This document shows, piece after piece, positions 56,865-63,969 of a stretch of DNA of 64,000 nt (positions are counted from its first letter, which is position 1; each line of letters begins with the position of its first letter). The notes below the pieces were generated by a model. It was not told the DNA's origin. It searched no databases and was given only the letters and a program-made list of their open reading frames with translations. The stretch spans positions 992,001 through 1,056,000 of the forward strand of contig NZ_CANLYK010000002.1 in NCBI RefSeq assembly GCF_947495325.1, written 5' to 3'. Origin of the DNA: an uncultured Allomuricauda sp. (lineage in GTDB: Bacteria > Bacteroidota > Bacteroidia > Flavobacteriales > Flavobacteriaceae). Position numbers and translations under genes: made by a program.

Positions 56865-57521
56865 ATGAAAAAGGGAAACCACAACTGTTTACCCACTATG
56901 ATTACGCTTTCCATTGTGATGTTATTTCTAAGTTGTGGAGTGACGAAAATGGAATCTACTTGGACCAGCAATGATTATCCCGATAGGGAATATTCTAAAA
57001 TAGCTGTAGTTGGAATAGGAAAAGATTTGGCTGCCCGCAATACTTTTGAACAAGATGCGGTTGAACTTTTAAGAGCTCAAGGAATCAATGCAGTTGTAGG
57101 GATCCATATGTTTCCCCCCGGCGGAAAAGTAGAAATACGTGGGCCCAAAGACTATATCAAAATAATCAAGGAAAACAACTTGGATGGTGTTCTTACCATG
57201 GCCTTGGTCGATTCAAACGAGAAAGAACGCTACCAACCTGGGGAGATGGTCTATATCCCATCATATTATCGCGTTGGAAAATACATCTATCGAGGTTATC
57301 GAACCTATAGTGCACCTGGTTATTATACCAATCAGAAATCATATCTCATCGAAGCTGTACTATATAATGTGAAAGGAGAGTTATTTGAAGGAAAGGAAAC
57401 CATGGTGTGGACAGGACAGTCCTCCTTACTTGAACCTTCTTCCTTAAAGTCGGCCTCAGATACTTTTACAAAACGAATGGTGAACCAACTCATCACCGAT
57501 ATGGTGATTATGGCAAAATAA
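56865..57521 (+). CDS. Lipoprotein related to the one at 59367-60026
   Basis: A 218-residue lipoprotein (lipobox LFLSCG) with a Rossmann-like start (YSKIAVVGIGKDLAARNTFEQD), AVELLRAQGINAVVGIHMFPPG, a tyrosine-rich central stretch and SYLIEAVLYNVKGELFEGKETM. The same order of blocks occurs in the gene at 59367-60026 (KILVVSRTPQNNVRKSYENQ, FILEAVTYNL), so the two are divergent paralogues. Possibly in the DUF4136-like group. It lies 15 nt after the MBL gene and 3 nt before gltS. Confidence 0.72.
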   Translation: MKKGNHNCLPTMITLSIVMLFLSCGVTKMESTWTSNDYPDREYSKIAVVGIGKDLAARNTFEQDAVELLRAQGINAVVGIHMFPPGGKVEIRGPKDYIKIIKENNLDGVLTMALVDSNEKERYQPGEMVYIPSYYRVGKYIYRGYRTYSAPGYYTNQKSYLIEAVLYNVKGELFEGKETMVWTGQSSLLEPSSLKSASDTFTKRMVNQLITDMVIMAK

Positions 57522-57524
57522 GAT

Positions 57525-58727
57525 ATGGATATAGGACCTCGCGATACCGTCATGATTGCATGTTTGGTATTATTTTTAGGAAAGTACTTAAACAAAAAAA
57601 TCTCCTTCTTTAGAGCGTATAACATTCCCGAACCCGTAACTGGTGGAGTAATCTTCTCTATATTTTTTGGCATTATATATGCGATAACCGGTATTGAGGT
57701 AAGCTTTGCGCTAGAGTTGAGGGATGCGCTTCTTATCATTTTCTTTATTACTATTGGGCTTTCCTCCAGATTAAAAACCCTGCTAAAAGGGGGCAAATCA
57801 TTACTGTTGCTTTTGGTATTGGCCGTGGGCTATCTTTTTATCCAAAACCTTACCGGTGTGGGTATTGCCTATCTCACCGACCTACCCAATGTAACCGGCG
57901 TTTTGGGCGGATCGGTTTCCTTTAGCGGAGGTCATGGAACCACCATTGCCTGGGTGCCCACCTTTCAGAATGATTTTGGAATTTCCAATGCCATGGAAAT
58001 GGGAATAGCCTGCGCAACCATCGGGTTGGTGCTCGGCGGCTTTATCGGGGGTCCAATTGCCAAGTTTTTAATCAAAAAATACAACCTAAAACCAACGGAA
58101 GACAAACCTATTTCCGTAGGTGTTCGACATGGTAGGGGCGATTCCGTAGAAATGAATTACAATAATGTGTTGCAGATGATCTATTTCATCTTCTCAACGG
58201 CCGGCCTTGGTATAGGTATAAATGAGGTGTTGGTTTGGATGGGACTTGCCCTTCCGTCTTTTGTAACGGCATTGTTCGCAGGGATTCTAATTACCAACCT
58301 GATTCCAGTCTTTTCTAAAAACTTTTATTGGGAACCAGAAAATTCAAAAGCCTTGGCCATGGCCTCGGATTTGTCCTTGGGGCTTTTCCTGGCCATGTCA
58401 TTAATGAGCCTTCAATTATGGACCCTAGCCGATTTGGCCGGACCATTGCTGTTAATCGTACTGGCACAATTGGTAGTGATTTCATTATTTGTAATTGTAA
58501 TTGTGTTTAGGGTGATGGGCAAGGATTACGATGCAGCCGTTATGAGCTCTGGTTATGCGGGCTTGGCTCTTGGAGCGACACCTACGGCAATTGCCAATAT
58601 GACGGCGGTTACCAAAAAGTTTGGGGGCTCTCCCAAGGCGTTTATTGTGGTGCCCTTGGTGGGGGCATTTTTTATAGACCTCTCCAACGCTTTGATCATT
58701 AAATTTTTATTGGGTGTTTTTGGGTAA
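57525..58727 (+). CDS. gltS: Sodium/glutamate symporter GltS-like
   Basis: A 400-residue inner-membrane protein with ten or more helices and the two GltS-family reentrant-loop motifs: GGSVSFSGGHGTTIAWVPTF near residue 130 and the second half SSGYAGLALGATPTAIANM near residue 345. Internal symmetry of the two halves is visible. It imports glutamate with sodium in studied members; here the substrate is assumed. It follows the lipoprotein by 3 nt. Confidence 0.92.
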   Translation: MDIGPRDTVMIACLVLFLGKYLNKKISFFRAYNIPEPVTGGVIFSIFFGIIYAITGIEVSFALELRDALLIIFFITIGLSSRLKTLLKGGKSLLLLLVLAVGYLFIQNLTGVGIAYLTDLPNVTGVLGGSVSFSGGHGTTIAWVPTFQNDFGISNAMEMGIACATIGLVLGGFIGGPIAKFLIKKYNLKPTEDKPISVGVRHGRGDSVEMNYNNVLQMIYFIFSTAGLGIGINEVLVWMGLALPSFVTALFAGILITNLIPVFSKNFYWEPENSKALAMASDLSLGLFLAMSLMSLQLWTLADLAGPLLLIVLAQLVVISLFVIVIVFRVMGKDYDAAVMSSGYAGLALGATPTAIANMTAVTKKFGGSPKAFIVVPLVGAFFIDLSNALIIKFLLGVFG

Positions 58728-58771
58728 TTAGCATAATTTAAAGCAATGATTCAGCCCTTGATAGCAACCGT

Positions 58772-59296
58772 TTATTGGTATTTTTTTGGAATAGGATTAT
58801 CGGTTCGCTCACTATCGAACATCCAAGAAAGAATCCACCATCTGGTTCCATCATCATATAATTGAATACTGTTTATCCCTCTTTGCGTAACAGGACCATC
58901 TTTTTCTTCCTTGGTTTCATAGGTACTCCAAACGTGGGTGATATTACCAAAGGTTTGTGTTTCCCTGCTAATTTCATACTCCCAAAACCCCCTCTTTGGA
59001 ATCCCAAAACTTTTATGATATTCCGATAGCTTCTGTGTGCTGATATAGGGATTCTTGTTTTTATCCTTTCCCGTAATTGTTATTAAGGCATCAGGGTGAT
59101 GTAATGACGTATCTCTTTCCCAATCCCTTGGCTGTCCTGCCGGACCGGAAATAACATCATAATACGCTTTTAGAATACCATCGAGGGTTTGCACATCGGC
59201 TTGAAGCGGATACGCATTTGTATTCGATTCCTGTGCAAAAGCGGTTACGCCCAACAAAAGAAATAGTAGCATTGTTTTTAAGTGTTTGGTCGTCAT
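58772..59296 (-). CDS. Exported NTF2/SnoaL-like protein
   Basis: A 174-residue protein with a signal peptide (MLLFLLLGVTAFAQ) and a cone-shaped NTF2-like fold: LQTLDGILKAYYDVISGPAG-like first helix, RDTSLHHPDALITITG, THVWSTYETKEEKDGPVTQR, INSIQLYDDGTRWWILSWMF. Such proteins bind small molecules or act as isomerases. No catalytic assignment is possible. It converges with gltS. Confidence 0.75.
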   Translation of the reverse strand: MTTKHLKTMLLFLLLGVTAFAQESNTNAYPLQADVQTLDGILKAYYDVISGPAGQPRDWERDTSLHHPDALITITGKDKNKNPYISTQKLSEYHKSFGIPKRGFWEYEISRETQTFGNITHVWSTYETKEEKDGPVTQRGINSIQLYDDGTRWWILSWMFDSERTDNPIPKKYQ

Positions 59297-59366
59297 AATT
59301 ATATTTTGAGGTTTCTAAAGGTTTTTAGTGAAGTAAAACAGTCTCGACTATGATTTCGTTGGGGAA

Positions 59367-60026
59367 TTATTTAAATTCCGTTGCAACCGTTTTTGCAAAC
59401 CCGTTTCGAACCGAAGAAGCTGAATTTGGATTGGTTATTTCAGTGGTTATAACAGAGAGCAATCTTTGCTCTTCAGGCAAAGAAAGGTTATAGGTTACAG
59501 CTTCCAAAATAAAAGTCACTTCCTTTTGAGTAATAGGTTCCAATTCTGTTTGTATAGGATCTAGCTTAGGTGGAGCATTAACATCATCATAATACCCTTT
59601 TAGCGTTATGTATTTGTTGCCATAATAATCCAACATAGTATTATACCCTTCTTGTCTTCTAAGCACTTCCTGTTCCTGTACATCTTTAAGAGAAGTCAGT
59701 AATAGGATATCAAAACCCTCATCTCTGAACATAGCAATTGTATTTGCTATTCTTTCAACAGTTTTATTTGTCAAAGGTTTCAAATCCGGAAAAATATTAT
59801 GGCTTGCCATAGCTTCAAGCCCTTTGGACTTTAAACTTCTAGCAATCTGATTCTCATAACTCTTTCGAACATTGTTTTGAGGGGTTCGAGAAACTACTAA
59901 AATTTTCGCATTCCTAATTGAGCTAATATTTTCGGACTTATAAGAATTTGAAAGTTTGGTTGAAGAACAGGCTAAAAGAAGTTGGGAAATTAGTACAAAA
60001 CTGAAGTACTTATTGAATATTTTCAT
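59367..60026 (-). CDS. Lipoprotein, paralogue of 56865-57521
   Basis: A 219-residue lipoprotein with lipobox LLLACS, then KILVVSRTPQNNVRKSYENQ, IARSLKSKGLEAMASHNIFP, GFDILLLTSLKDVQEQEVLR and FILEAVTYNLSLPEEQRLLS. The start at 60026 is chosen over 60065 because the signal peptide then begins directly (MKIFNKYFSFVLISQLLLAC). Function unknown. Confidence 0.72.
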   Translation of the reverse strand: MKIFNKYFSFVLISQLLLACSSTKLSNSYKSENISSIRNAKILVVSRTPQNNVRKSYENQIARSLKSKGLEAMASHNIFPDLKPLTNKTVERIANTIAMFRDEGFDILLLTSLKDVQEQEVLRRQEGYNTMLDYYGNKYITLKGYYDDVNAPPKLDPIQTELEPITQKEVTFILEAVTYNLSLPEEQRLLSVITTEITNPNSASSVRNGFAKTVATEFK

Positions 60027-60065
60027 GTTGTAGAATTTATATTGGAGCAAATAAATATATAACAA

Positions 60066-60384
60066 AGATTAATGGGCGTTTTAAAATTGCTGAAAATTCT
60101 AATAAGAAGGATTTGAAATTTACCACAGGATTTTACCATGATTATGGACTACATACACCTTAATCATTCAAATAAACGGCCATTTAATAGGACAGATTCA
60201 AAAGGCAGAAAAGCATTTCTTTAATAGTCCCGTTCATGGTCTCTTTTAGTAGTTTCGTTAATTGACTTTTTATGACCCCCACCAATTACATTTAAATCAT
60301 AACAAAACCATTAACGAATGAGTTTTATTCGAATAAAATTTAAAACAGTTCTATTTATTCCAAGGTTTTGGTTAATTTGAATTT
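60066..60384. promoter_or_regulatory. Intergenic region with a 16-bp palindrome
   Basis: This 319-bp gap has no gene I can support. TTTTATTC-GAATAAAA at 60323-60338 is a perfect palindrome upstream of the next gene and could be a dimer-binding site. A TTCAAATAAAC motif is at 60167-60177. Confidence 0.4.
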
Positions 60385-60708
60385 ATGATTCGCAGAAAAC
60401 TATTGGGACTTCTTGTATTTGTAGTAGTGGTTGTTTTAAGCAACTTACTTCCAGTAAGGGTATTTATTGAGGGTATCGTAATTCCATTTGAATTTGAAAC
60501 CAAGAATGCCGAATTTAAAATTACTGCATACCCAAATAAAGGCACGGGCGTAGAATACATGGATTATCATTTTCAAAATTTTTTAAAGGAAAACCCTAAA
60601 ACCAATGACACCATACTCTATAGAACCTTTAAAAGAAATCCGTTTAAATTTTGGAACTATCGATTTTATATGACCAGCGAAATGTACAATTACGAATTAA
60701 AAAACTAA
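60385..60708 (+). CDS. Small membrane-anchored protein of unknown function
   Basis: A 107-residue protein with one N-terminal hydrophobic helix (LLGLLVFVVVVVLSNLLPV) that is either a signal anchor or an uncleaved signal, followed by a polar, aromatic-rich extracytoplasmic part (VEYMDYHFQNFLKENPK, RNPFKFWNYRFYMTSEMY). No family recognised. Lies alone between the lipoprotein and the toxin-antitoxin pair. Confidence 0.6.
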   Translation: MIRRKLLGLLVFVVVVVLSNLLPVRVFIEGIVIPFEFETKNAEFKITAYPNKGTGVEYMDYHFQNFLKENPKTNDTILYRTFKRNPFKFWNYRFYMTSEMYNYELKN

Positions 60709-60789
60709 CCACAGCAAAAAATTGAGCTAAAAAAGTTCAATAAAACGATTGTTTTTCAAAGGTTATTTAAAGAAAAGTCCAATTAATTT

Positions 60790-60810
60790 ATTATATTAGT
60801 CTAATATAAT
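60790..60810. promoter_or_regulatory. 21-bp palindromic operator of the toxin-antitoxin operon
   Basis: ATTATATTAG-T-CTAATATAAT is a perfect inverted repeat 18 bp before the antitoxin ATG, positioned for autorepression by the HTH antitoxin, as is usual in such operons. Confidence 0.7.
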
Positions 60811-60828
60811 TCAATAAAATATACCGAA

Positions 60829-61140
60829 ATGTTAGACATTGTATACGGATATCAGAATTTACTAGAAAACATAGATAGTTATATCGATGGCAGTAAATTC
60901 AAGAAAGAGTATTTGATCGAGCGACTTGGGGTCTCCCGTGCTACATTCTACAATAAGGTCAAAAAGAAGAATTTTACCATTGACGAAATGGTAATTCTAA
61001 GTAATATTCTTTTTCCTGAGGAGGCCAAGGCTTTCGAAATCAAAGAAGCTCTGAGGGCTAGCCGTGAGGACAGCAAGAATGGAAGAACAAGAGACCATAA
61101 AGATGTTATGGAAGATGTACGTAAAAAACTGCGTGCATGA
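60829..61140 (+). CDS. HTH antitoxin
   Basis: A 103-residue DNA-binding protein. A helix-turn-helix is readable at residues 27-60 (KEYLIERLGVSRATFYNKVK, then KNFTIDEMVILSNIL), and a charged C-terminal tail (ASREDSKNGRTRDHKDVMED) would wrap the toxin. Its stop overlaps the toxin's ATG (ATGA), the usual antitoxin-first order. Such pairs stabilise genomic islands. Likely autoregulated through the palindrome just upstream. Confidence 0.85.
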   Translation: MLDIVYGYQNLLENIDSYIDGSKFKKEYLIERLGVSRATFYNKVKKKNFTIDEMVILSNILFPEEAKAFEIKEALRASREDSKNGRTRDHKDVMEDVRKKLRA

Positions 61141-61442
61141 ATGTGAAGTGGACCAGAGAGGCAGACAAATCATTCAACGGAATAGTCGATTACCTACTGG
61201 ATATTTGGAATGTTGAAATCGCAACTAATTTTGTTGATATAGTAGACCATACTATTAAATTGATAGTCACGAATCCGAAAATGTTTAAGGTTTCTCAATA
61301 TGATAACATCAGCCGAGAAGCATTTATTACCAAGCATACCACAATGTTTTATCGAATATTGGATGACACAATCGAGATTGAATACTTCTGGGGGAATTTT
61401 GATGATCCTGAAAAAATAAATGAATTGCTAAAGTTCAAATAA
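61137..61442 (+). CDS. RelE/ParE-family toxin
   Basis: A 101-residue protein with the ParE/RelE fold order: KWTREADKSFNGIVDYLLDI at the start (the usual two helices), SREAFITKHTTMFYRILDD in the middle strand region and IEIEYFWGNFDDPEKINELL at the end, where family members carry the Arg/Trp-x-N-x-xDP motif. The target, gyrase or ribosome, cannot be decided from sequence; WGNFDDP is more ParE-like. It overlaps the antitoxin by 4 nt. Confidence 0.87.
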   Translation: MNVKWTREADKSFNGIVDYLLDIWNVEIATNFVDIVDHTIKLIVTNPKMFKVSQYDNISREAFITKHTTMFYRILDDTIEIEYFWGNFDDPEKINELLKFK

Positions 61443-61453
61443 AGGATAAGTGA

Positions 61454-61489
61454 GTGTAGCCTTCCCTACATTTTTAGGGAAGGCTACAC
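61454..61489. repeat. 15-bp perfect hairpin without T-tract
   Basis: GTGTAGCCTTCCCTA and TAGGGAAGGCTACAC flank a six-base CATTTT loop, 12 bp after the toxin stop. The loop holds the only T-run and none follows the stem, so it is not a typical intrinsic terminator. It could stabilise the toxin mRNA 3' end or be a folded-DNA site. Confidence 0.75.
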
Positions 61490-61510
61490 GACTATGTTGA
61501 TATAGAATCC

Positions 61511-61756
61511 TTGTACGAAACGTTTGGAAAAAGTGTAATGGATTTTTGGAGATTTGTAAAACCAACAATTTATGGATTAAGAAATAGTAATAGCGCAAAA
61601 GAAGAATATTATCCTTATCAATATCATCTTGAATATCTTGATTATAGATTAAGAAAATATTACCCTACGGGTAGAAAAAAGATTGAGAATTTACTAGATG
61701 AAATTAGAATCTGGAATTTGAAAGAAGGAACTGTTTCTTTAAATTCCAATTTATAA
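61511..61756 (+). CDS. Small protein of unknown function next to the toxin
   Basis: An 81-residue reading frame with a TTG start at 61511; a later in-frame ATG at 61538 would give 72 residues. It is aromatic-rich (KEEYYPYQYHLEYLDYRLRK) and ends GTVSLNSNL. No family recognised; it could be the 3' end of a larger gene lost on insertion of the hairpin region. Confidence 0.4.
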   Translation: MYETFGKSVMDFWRFVKPTIYGLRNSNSAKEEYYPYQYHLEYLDYRLRKYYPTGRKKIENLLDEIRIWNLKEGTVSLNSNL

Positions 61757-61788
61757 TTAAGTTGTTTAGGTTAAAGTTCAAATAAACC

Positions 61789-61935
61789 ATGAGAAGAGGT
61801 AAAAAAAGAATGTTGACAGTAAGCGATGGATGGGCTAAACATTTACGGCCGTTCTATAAAAAGTTATTCTGGAGTTCAGAAAGACAAGCAGGTAAAAAAA
61901 TGATCGATCGTGAAATCAAACAAAACTTCAAATAA
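61789..61935 (+). CDS. Small basic 48-residue protein
   Basis: ATG 61789 to TAA 61935 encodes MRRGKKRMLTVSDGWAKHLR and then PFYKKLFWSSERQAGKK up to a KQNFK end. It has 16 basic residues (Arg/Lys) among 48 and tryptophans in a regular pattern, so nucleic-acid binding is plausible. It is bracketed by two copies of TTCAAATAAACC, one before its ATG and one containing its stop. Unknown function. Confidence 0.45.
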   Translation: MRRGKKRMLTVSDGWAKHLRPFYKKLFWSSERQAGKKMIDREIKQNFK

Positions 61936-62140
61936 ACCGTAGCAAAGAAACGCCCTTCTGGCTCACTTTACACTCTTATCGCAAACAGATGTTTTTATCC
62001 AGTTGCAGGTCATTGGCTTTTGTTCGAATGAAATAATATTCAAAATAGAAACTTGATACTGAACCCTACCGAAGTGTATTTTGATTTAAATTCCCTATCG
62101 ATGTGGTTCAGTTGTTTCAAAAATAAAACTGAAATACAAG

Positions 62141-62329
62141 ATGGAAATAGGTTTGACGGCGAGTAAAATTATGCATGTCATTGTAGAAGCTTTGACCGTT
62201 GAGGAAGTTGAAGCGATTTTGGTGCAAAAACAATCAAACACGTCTGCAAGGTATAAACTCACTGAAGAAGAGAAATTGAAGAATCATTACAGGGCACTTC
62301 TGCTCAAGCAATCTTTTTCTTTACAATAG
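62141..62329 (+). CDS. 62-residue ORF paired with the integrase
   Basis: A small soluble protein starting MEIGLTASKIMHVIVEALTV with EEVEAILVQKQSNTSARYKL and a lysine-rich end. Its first 54 bases, including upstream sequence, recur at 37326, next to a recombinase relic, so it is part of the mobile module rather than cargo. Size and position convergent with the integrase suit an excisionase or integrase partner, but no helix-turn-helix is obvious. Confidence 0.6.
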   Translation: MEIGLTASKIMHVIVEALTVEEVEAILVQKQSNTSARYKLTEEEKLKNHYRALLLKQSFSLQ

Positions 62330-62429
62330 CGCCTATTGGAGCGCATAAGATTTTATACTTCGACCCAAACAATCCAGTACCCTATTAAACCCACTCTTTG
62401 TGAAAACTATTTGCAATGGAACAAAAACA

Positions 62430-63713
62430 TTAAATGTCAAGTGTCAGCAATCCGCTGTAATCCTCGGGAAGTTCTGCATCGATATCCTTCAAATAAGACT
62501 TTAATGCGTCCAAGGTGGAATGACCTGTTATGAGCATTAATCTGTCACATGTTTCGGTATAGGCATATTCCTTCCGGAACTTTCTAAAGAGCAGTGTGAT
62601 AAAAGTGTGCCTGAATGAATAGATGGTGTACTCACCACCCAGTTGAAGTGTTTCTCCTTTATCTATAAGGTATTTATTGTACTTTCCTTTTAATTTTTTG
62701 AACCTATCGGTGAAATATCCGCGTCTATAGGTCTCTTTCGTATCCCAAGGACCCACACCGTTGGGGGTGAACAAAAAATTATCATGGATTGAAAAGTCCA
62801 GGTGCTTTATTTCCTTGATTACTATATCGGGTATAATCTTGGTTTTTAGGGTTTTGTTCTTTGCCTTGAAATATATCTGTTTGTGCGTCAAGGAAACGTC
62901 TTTTACCTTTAAACGACAGACCTCTATTGGGCGCAAAAAATTGTAAGAGACAAATTTGATGAACAATAATAACAATGGGTCATTTTCTTTCATGTATGCG
63001 AACAGGCCCTCCAATACTTCCAAGGGGTATGTTTGATATCTAATGGAATTGGTATCACTTACCTTTATGCCCTCTACAAAGTTTTTTGGAATGATCTCAT
63101 TGTGTTCCAACTCACTGAACAGGGAACTCAGGACAATTCGTGTATTGTTTCTGTTCCGGGCACTGGAAGCTTTGGTGATTTCGTTCAGGTATTCATTTAC
63201 CGTCTGTTTGCTGATACTAAGGATACTTTTTTTAAGTAGGTTCTTTGTCCCAAGATATTTCTTGAATCGGTTGAACCTACTGCGATAATCGGGGATCGAT
63301 GTCTCGGATAGGCCAGCTACTTTAAGTGAATATGCATAGTTGAGTGCGGCTTCCACGGTATATTCCGTTGATTCAGAGTTAAAGTCAAACTTATCCCTAT
63401 ATGGGGAATAGCCCTCCTTCAACATTTCATGGAGCACTTCTTTAACTACCCCAAGGTGGTGCAACCTTTCAGCCTTCGTATGATAGTTTTTATTTATGCT
63501 CATGTATGCTGGTGATTGCCGGACCATAACGGGATTACCGTGTTTATCCTTTAGGTCTGGACTGGCGAAGGAATAATAGACATACCACCGCTTGGAAAGG
63601 TCAAAATTCTTTCCCCCGTGGTATATCTTGGGTTCTGTGTAATTTTTTTTCTTCAATCCAATTTTGTATTCGGTGGCGTATTCGGCAAGTAGTTTTTCAT
63701 AAAAAAAGCCCAT
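62430..63713 (-). CDS. int: Tyrosine recombinase (integrase)
   Basis: A 427-residue site-specific recombinase. The catalytic domain shows Arg261 in YNFLRPIEVCRL, YSFRHTF with Arg368 (a Tyr at 365 where many family members have the first His of HxxR), GHS with His398, and the nucleophile Tyr407 in ALKSYLKDI. The N-terminal part (about 1-200) holds the arm- and core-binding domains. It starts 43 bp from the right attachment repeat, reading away from it. The start ATG at 63713 is the only reasonable one and lies within a terminator-like hairpin. Confidence 0.92.
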   Translation of the reverse strand: MGFFYEKLLAEYATEYKIGLKKKNYTEPKIYHGGKNFDLSKRWYVYYSFASPDLKDKHGNPVMVRQSPAYMSINKNYHTKAERLHHLGVVKEVLHEMLKEGYSPYRDKFDFNSESTEYTVEAALNYAYSLKVAGLSETSIPDYRSRFNRFKKYLGTKNLLKKSILSISKQTVNEYLNEITKASSARNRNNTRIVLSSLFSELEHNEIIPKNFVEGIKVSDTNSIRYQTYPLEVLEGLFAYMKENDPLLLLFIKFVSYNFLRPIEVCRLKVKDVSLTHKQIYFKAKNKTLKTKIIPDIVIKEIKHLDFSIHDNFLFTPNGVGPWDTKETYRRGYFTDRFKKLKGKYNKYLIDKGETLQLGGEYTIYSFRHTFITLLFRKFRKEYAYTETCDRLMLITGHSTLDALKSYLKDIDAELPEDYSGLLTLDI

Positions 63714-63748
63714 TGATAAAGGATTATGTACCTGATAATCAATGGGCT
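63701..63748 (-). terminator. tRNA terminator hairpin that contains the integrase start codon
   Basis: On the minus strand AGCCCATTGAT and ATCAATGGGCT form an 11-bp stem with a 20-nt loop, followed by seven T. It lies 8 bp after the tRNA-Met 3' end and would terminate tRNA transcription. The integrase ATG is in the 3' arm and the T-tract encodes the third and fourth residues, Phe-Phe. The relic copy at 37478-37520 keeps the same structure. Confidence 0.8.
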
Positions 63749-63755
63749 AACTTAG

Positions 63756-63799
63756 TAGCGGGAACTGGACTCGAACCAGTGACCTTCGGGTTATGAGCC
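63756..63799 (-). repeat. Right attachment-site repeat: 3' half of tRNA-Met(CAT)
   Basis: Identical over 44 bp to 37528-37571. On the minus strand it gives the anticodon loop CTCATAA, the T arm and the acceptor 3' strand with discriminator A. The bases to the right (TAACAGTTATT) do not supply the tRNA 5' half, so it is again a duplicated end, now followed by another element. Confidence 0.92.
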
Positions 63800-63812
63800 T
63801 AACAGTTATTGG

Positions 63813-63924
63813 TTTCATATGGTTCAATATGATTTCATATATCTAATATTCAGTATTTTACGATTTATATAAAAATAGATAAAACCACGTAAAACCGCAA
63901 AATGTTTTAGGTATGTTTTAGGTA
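63813..63924. repeat. Short direct repeats at the start of the next element
   Basis: Three sets in 112 bp: TTTCATAT at 63813 and 63833 (20 bp apart), TAAAACC at 63880 and 63890 (10 bp apart), and TGTTTTAGGTA twice in tandem at 63903-63913 and 63914-63924. Spacings of one and two helical turns suit recombinase arm-type sites between an attachment site and an integrase gene. Confidence 0.55.
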
Positions 63925-63969
63925 AGGTTTTTATATTTTCGTATCTTAGCCCAATAAAACCAGTACATT

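Noticed and set aside
61454..61489. Intrinsic terminator for the toxin operon
   Set aside because: The stem is strong but no T-run follows on either strand, so it was listed as a hairpin only.
63756..63830. A complete tRNA-Met gene at the right repeat
   Set aside because: As on the left, identity to a tRNA ends in the anticodon stem and no 5' half follows.
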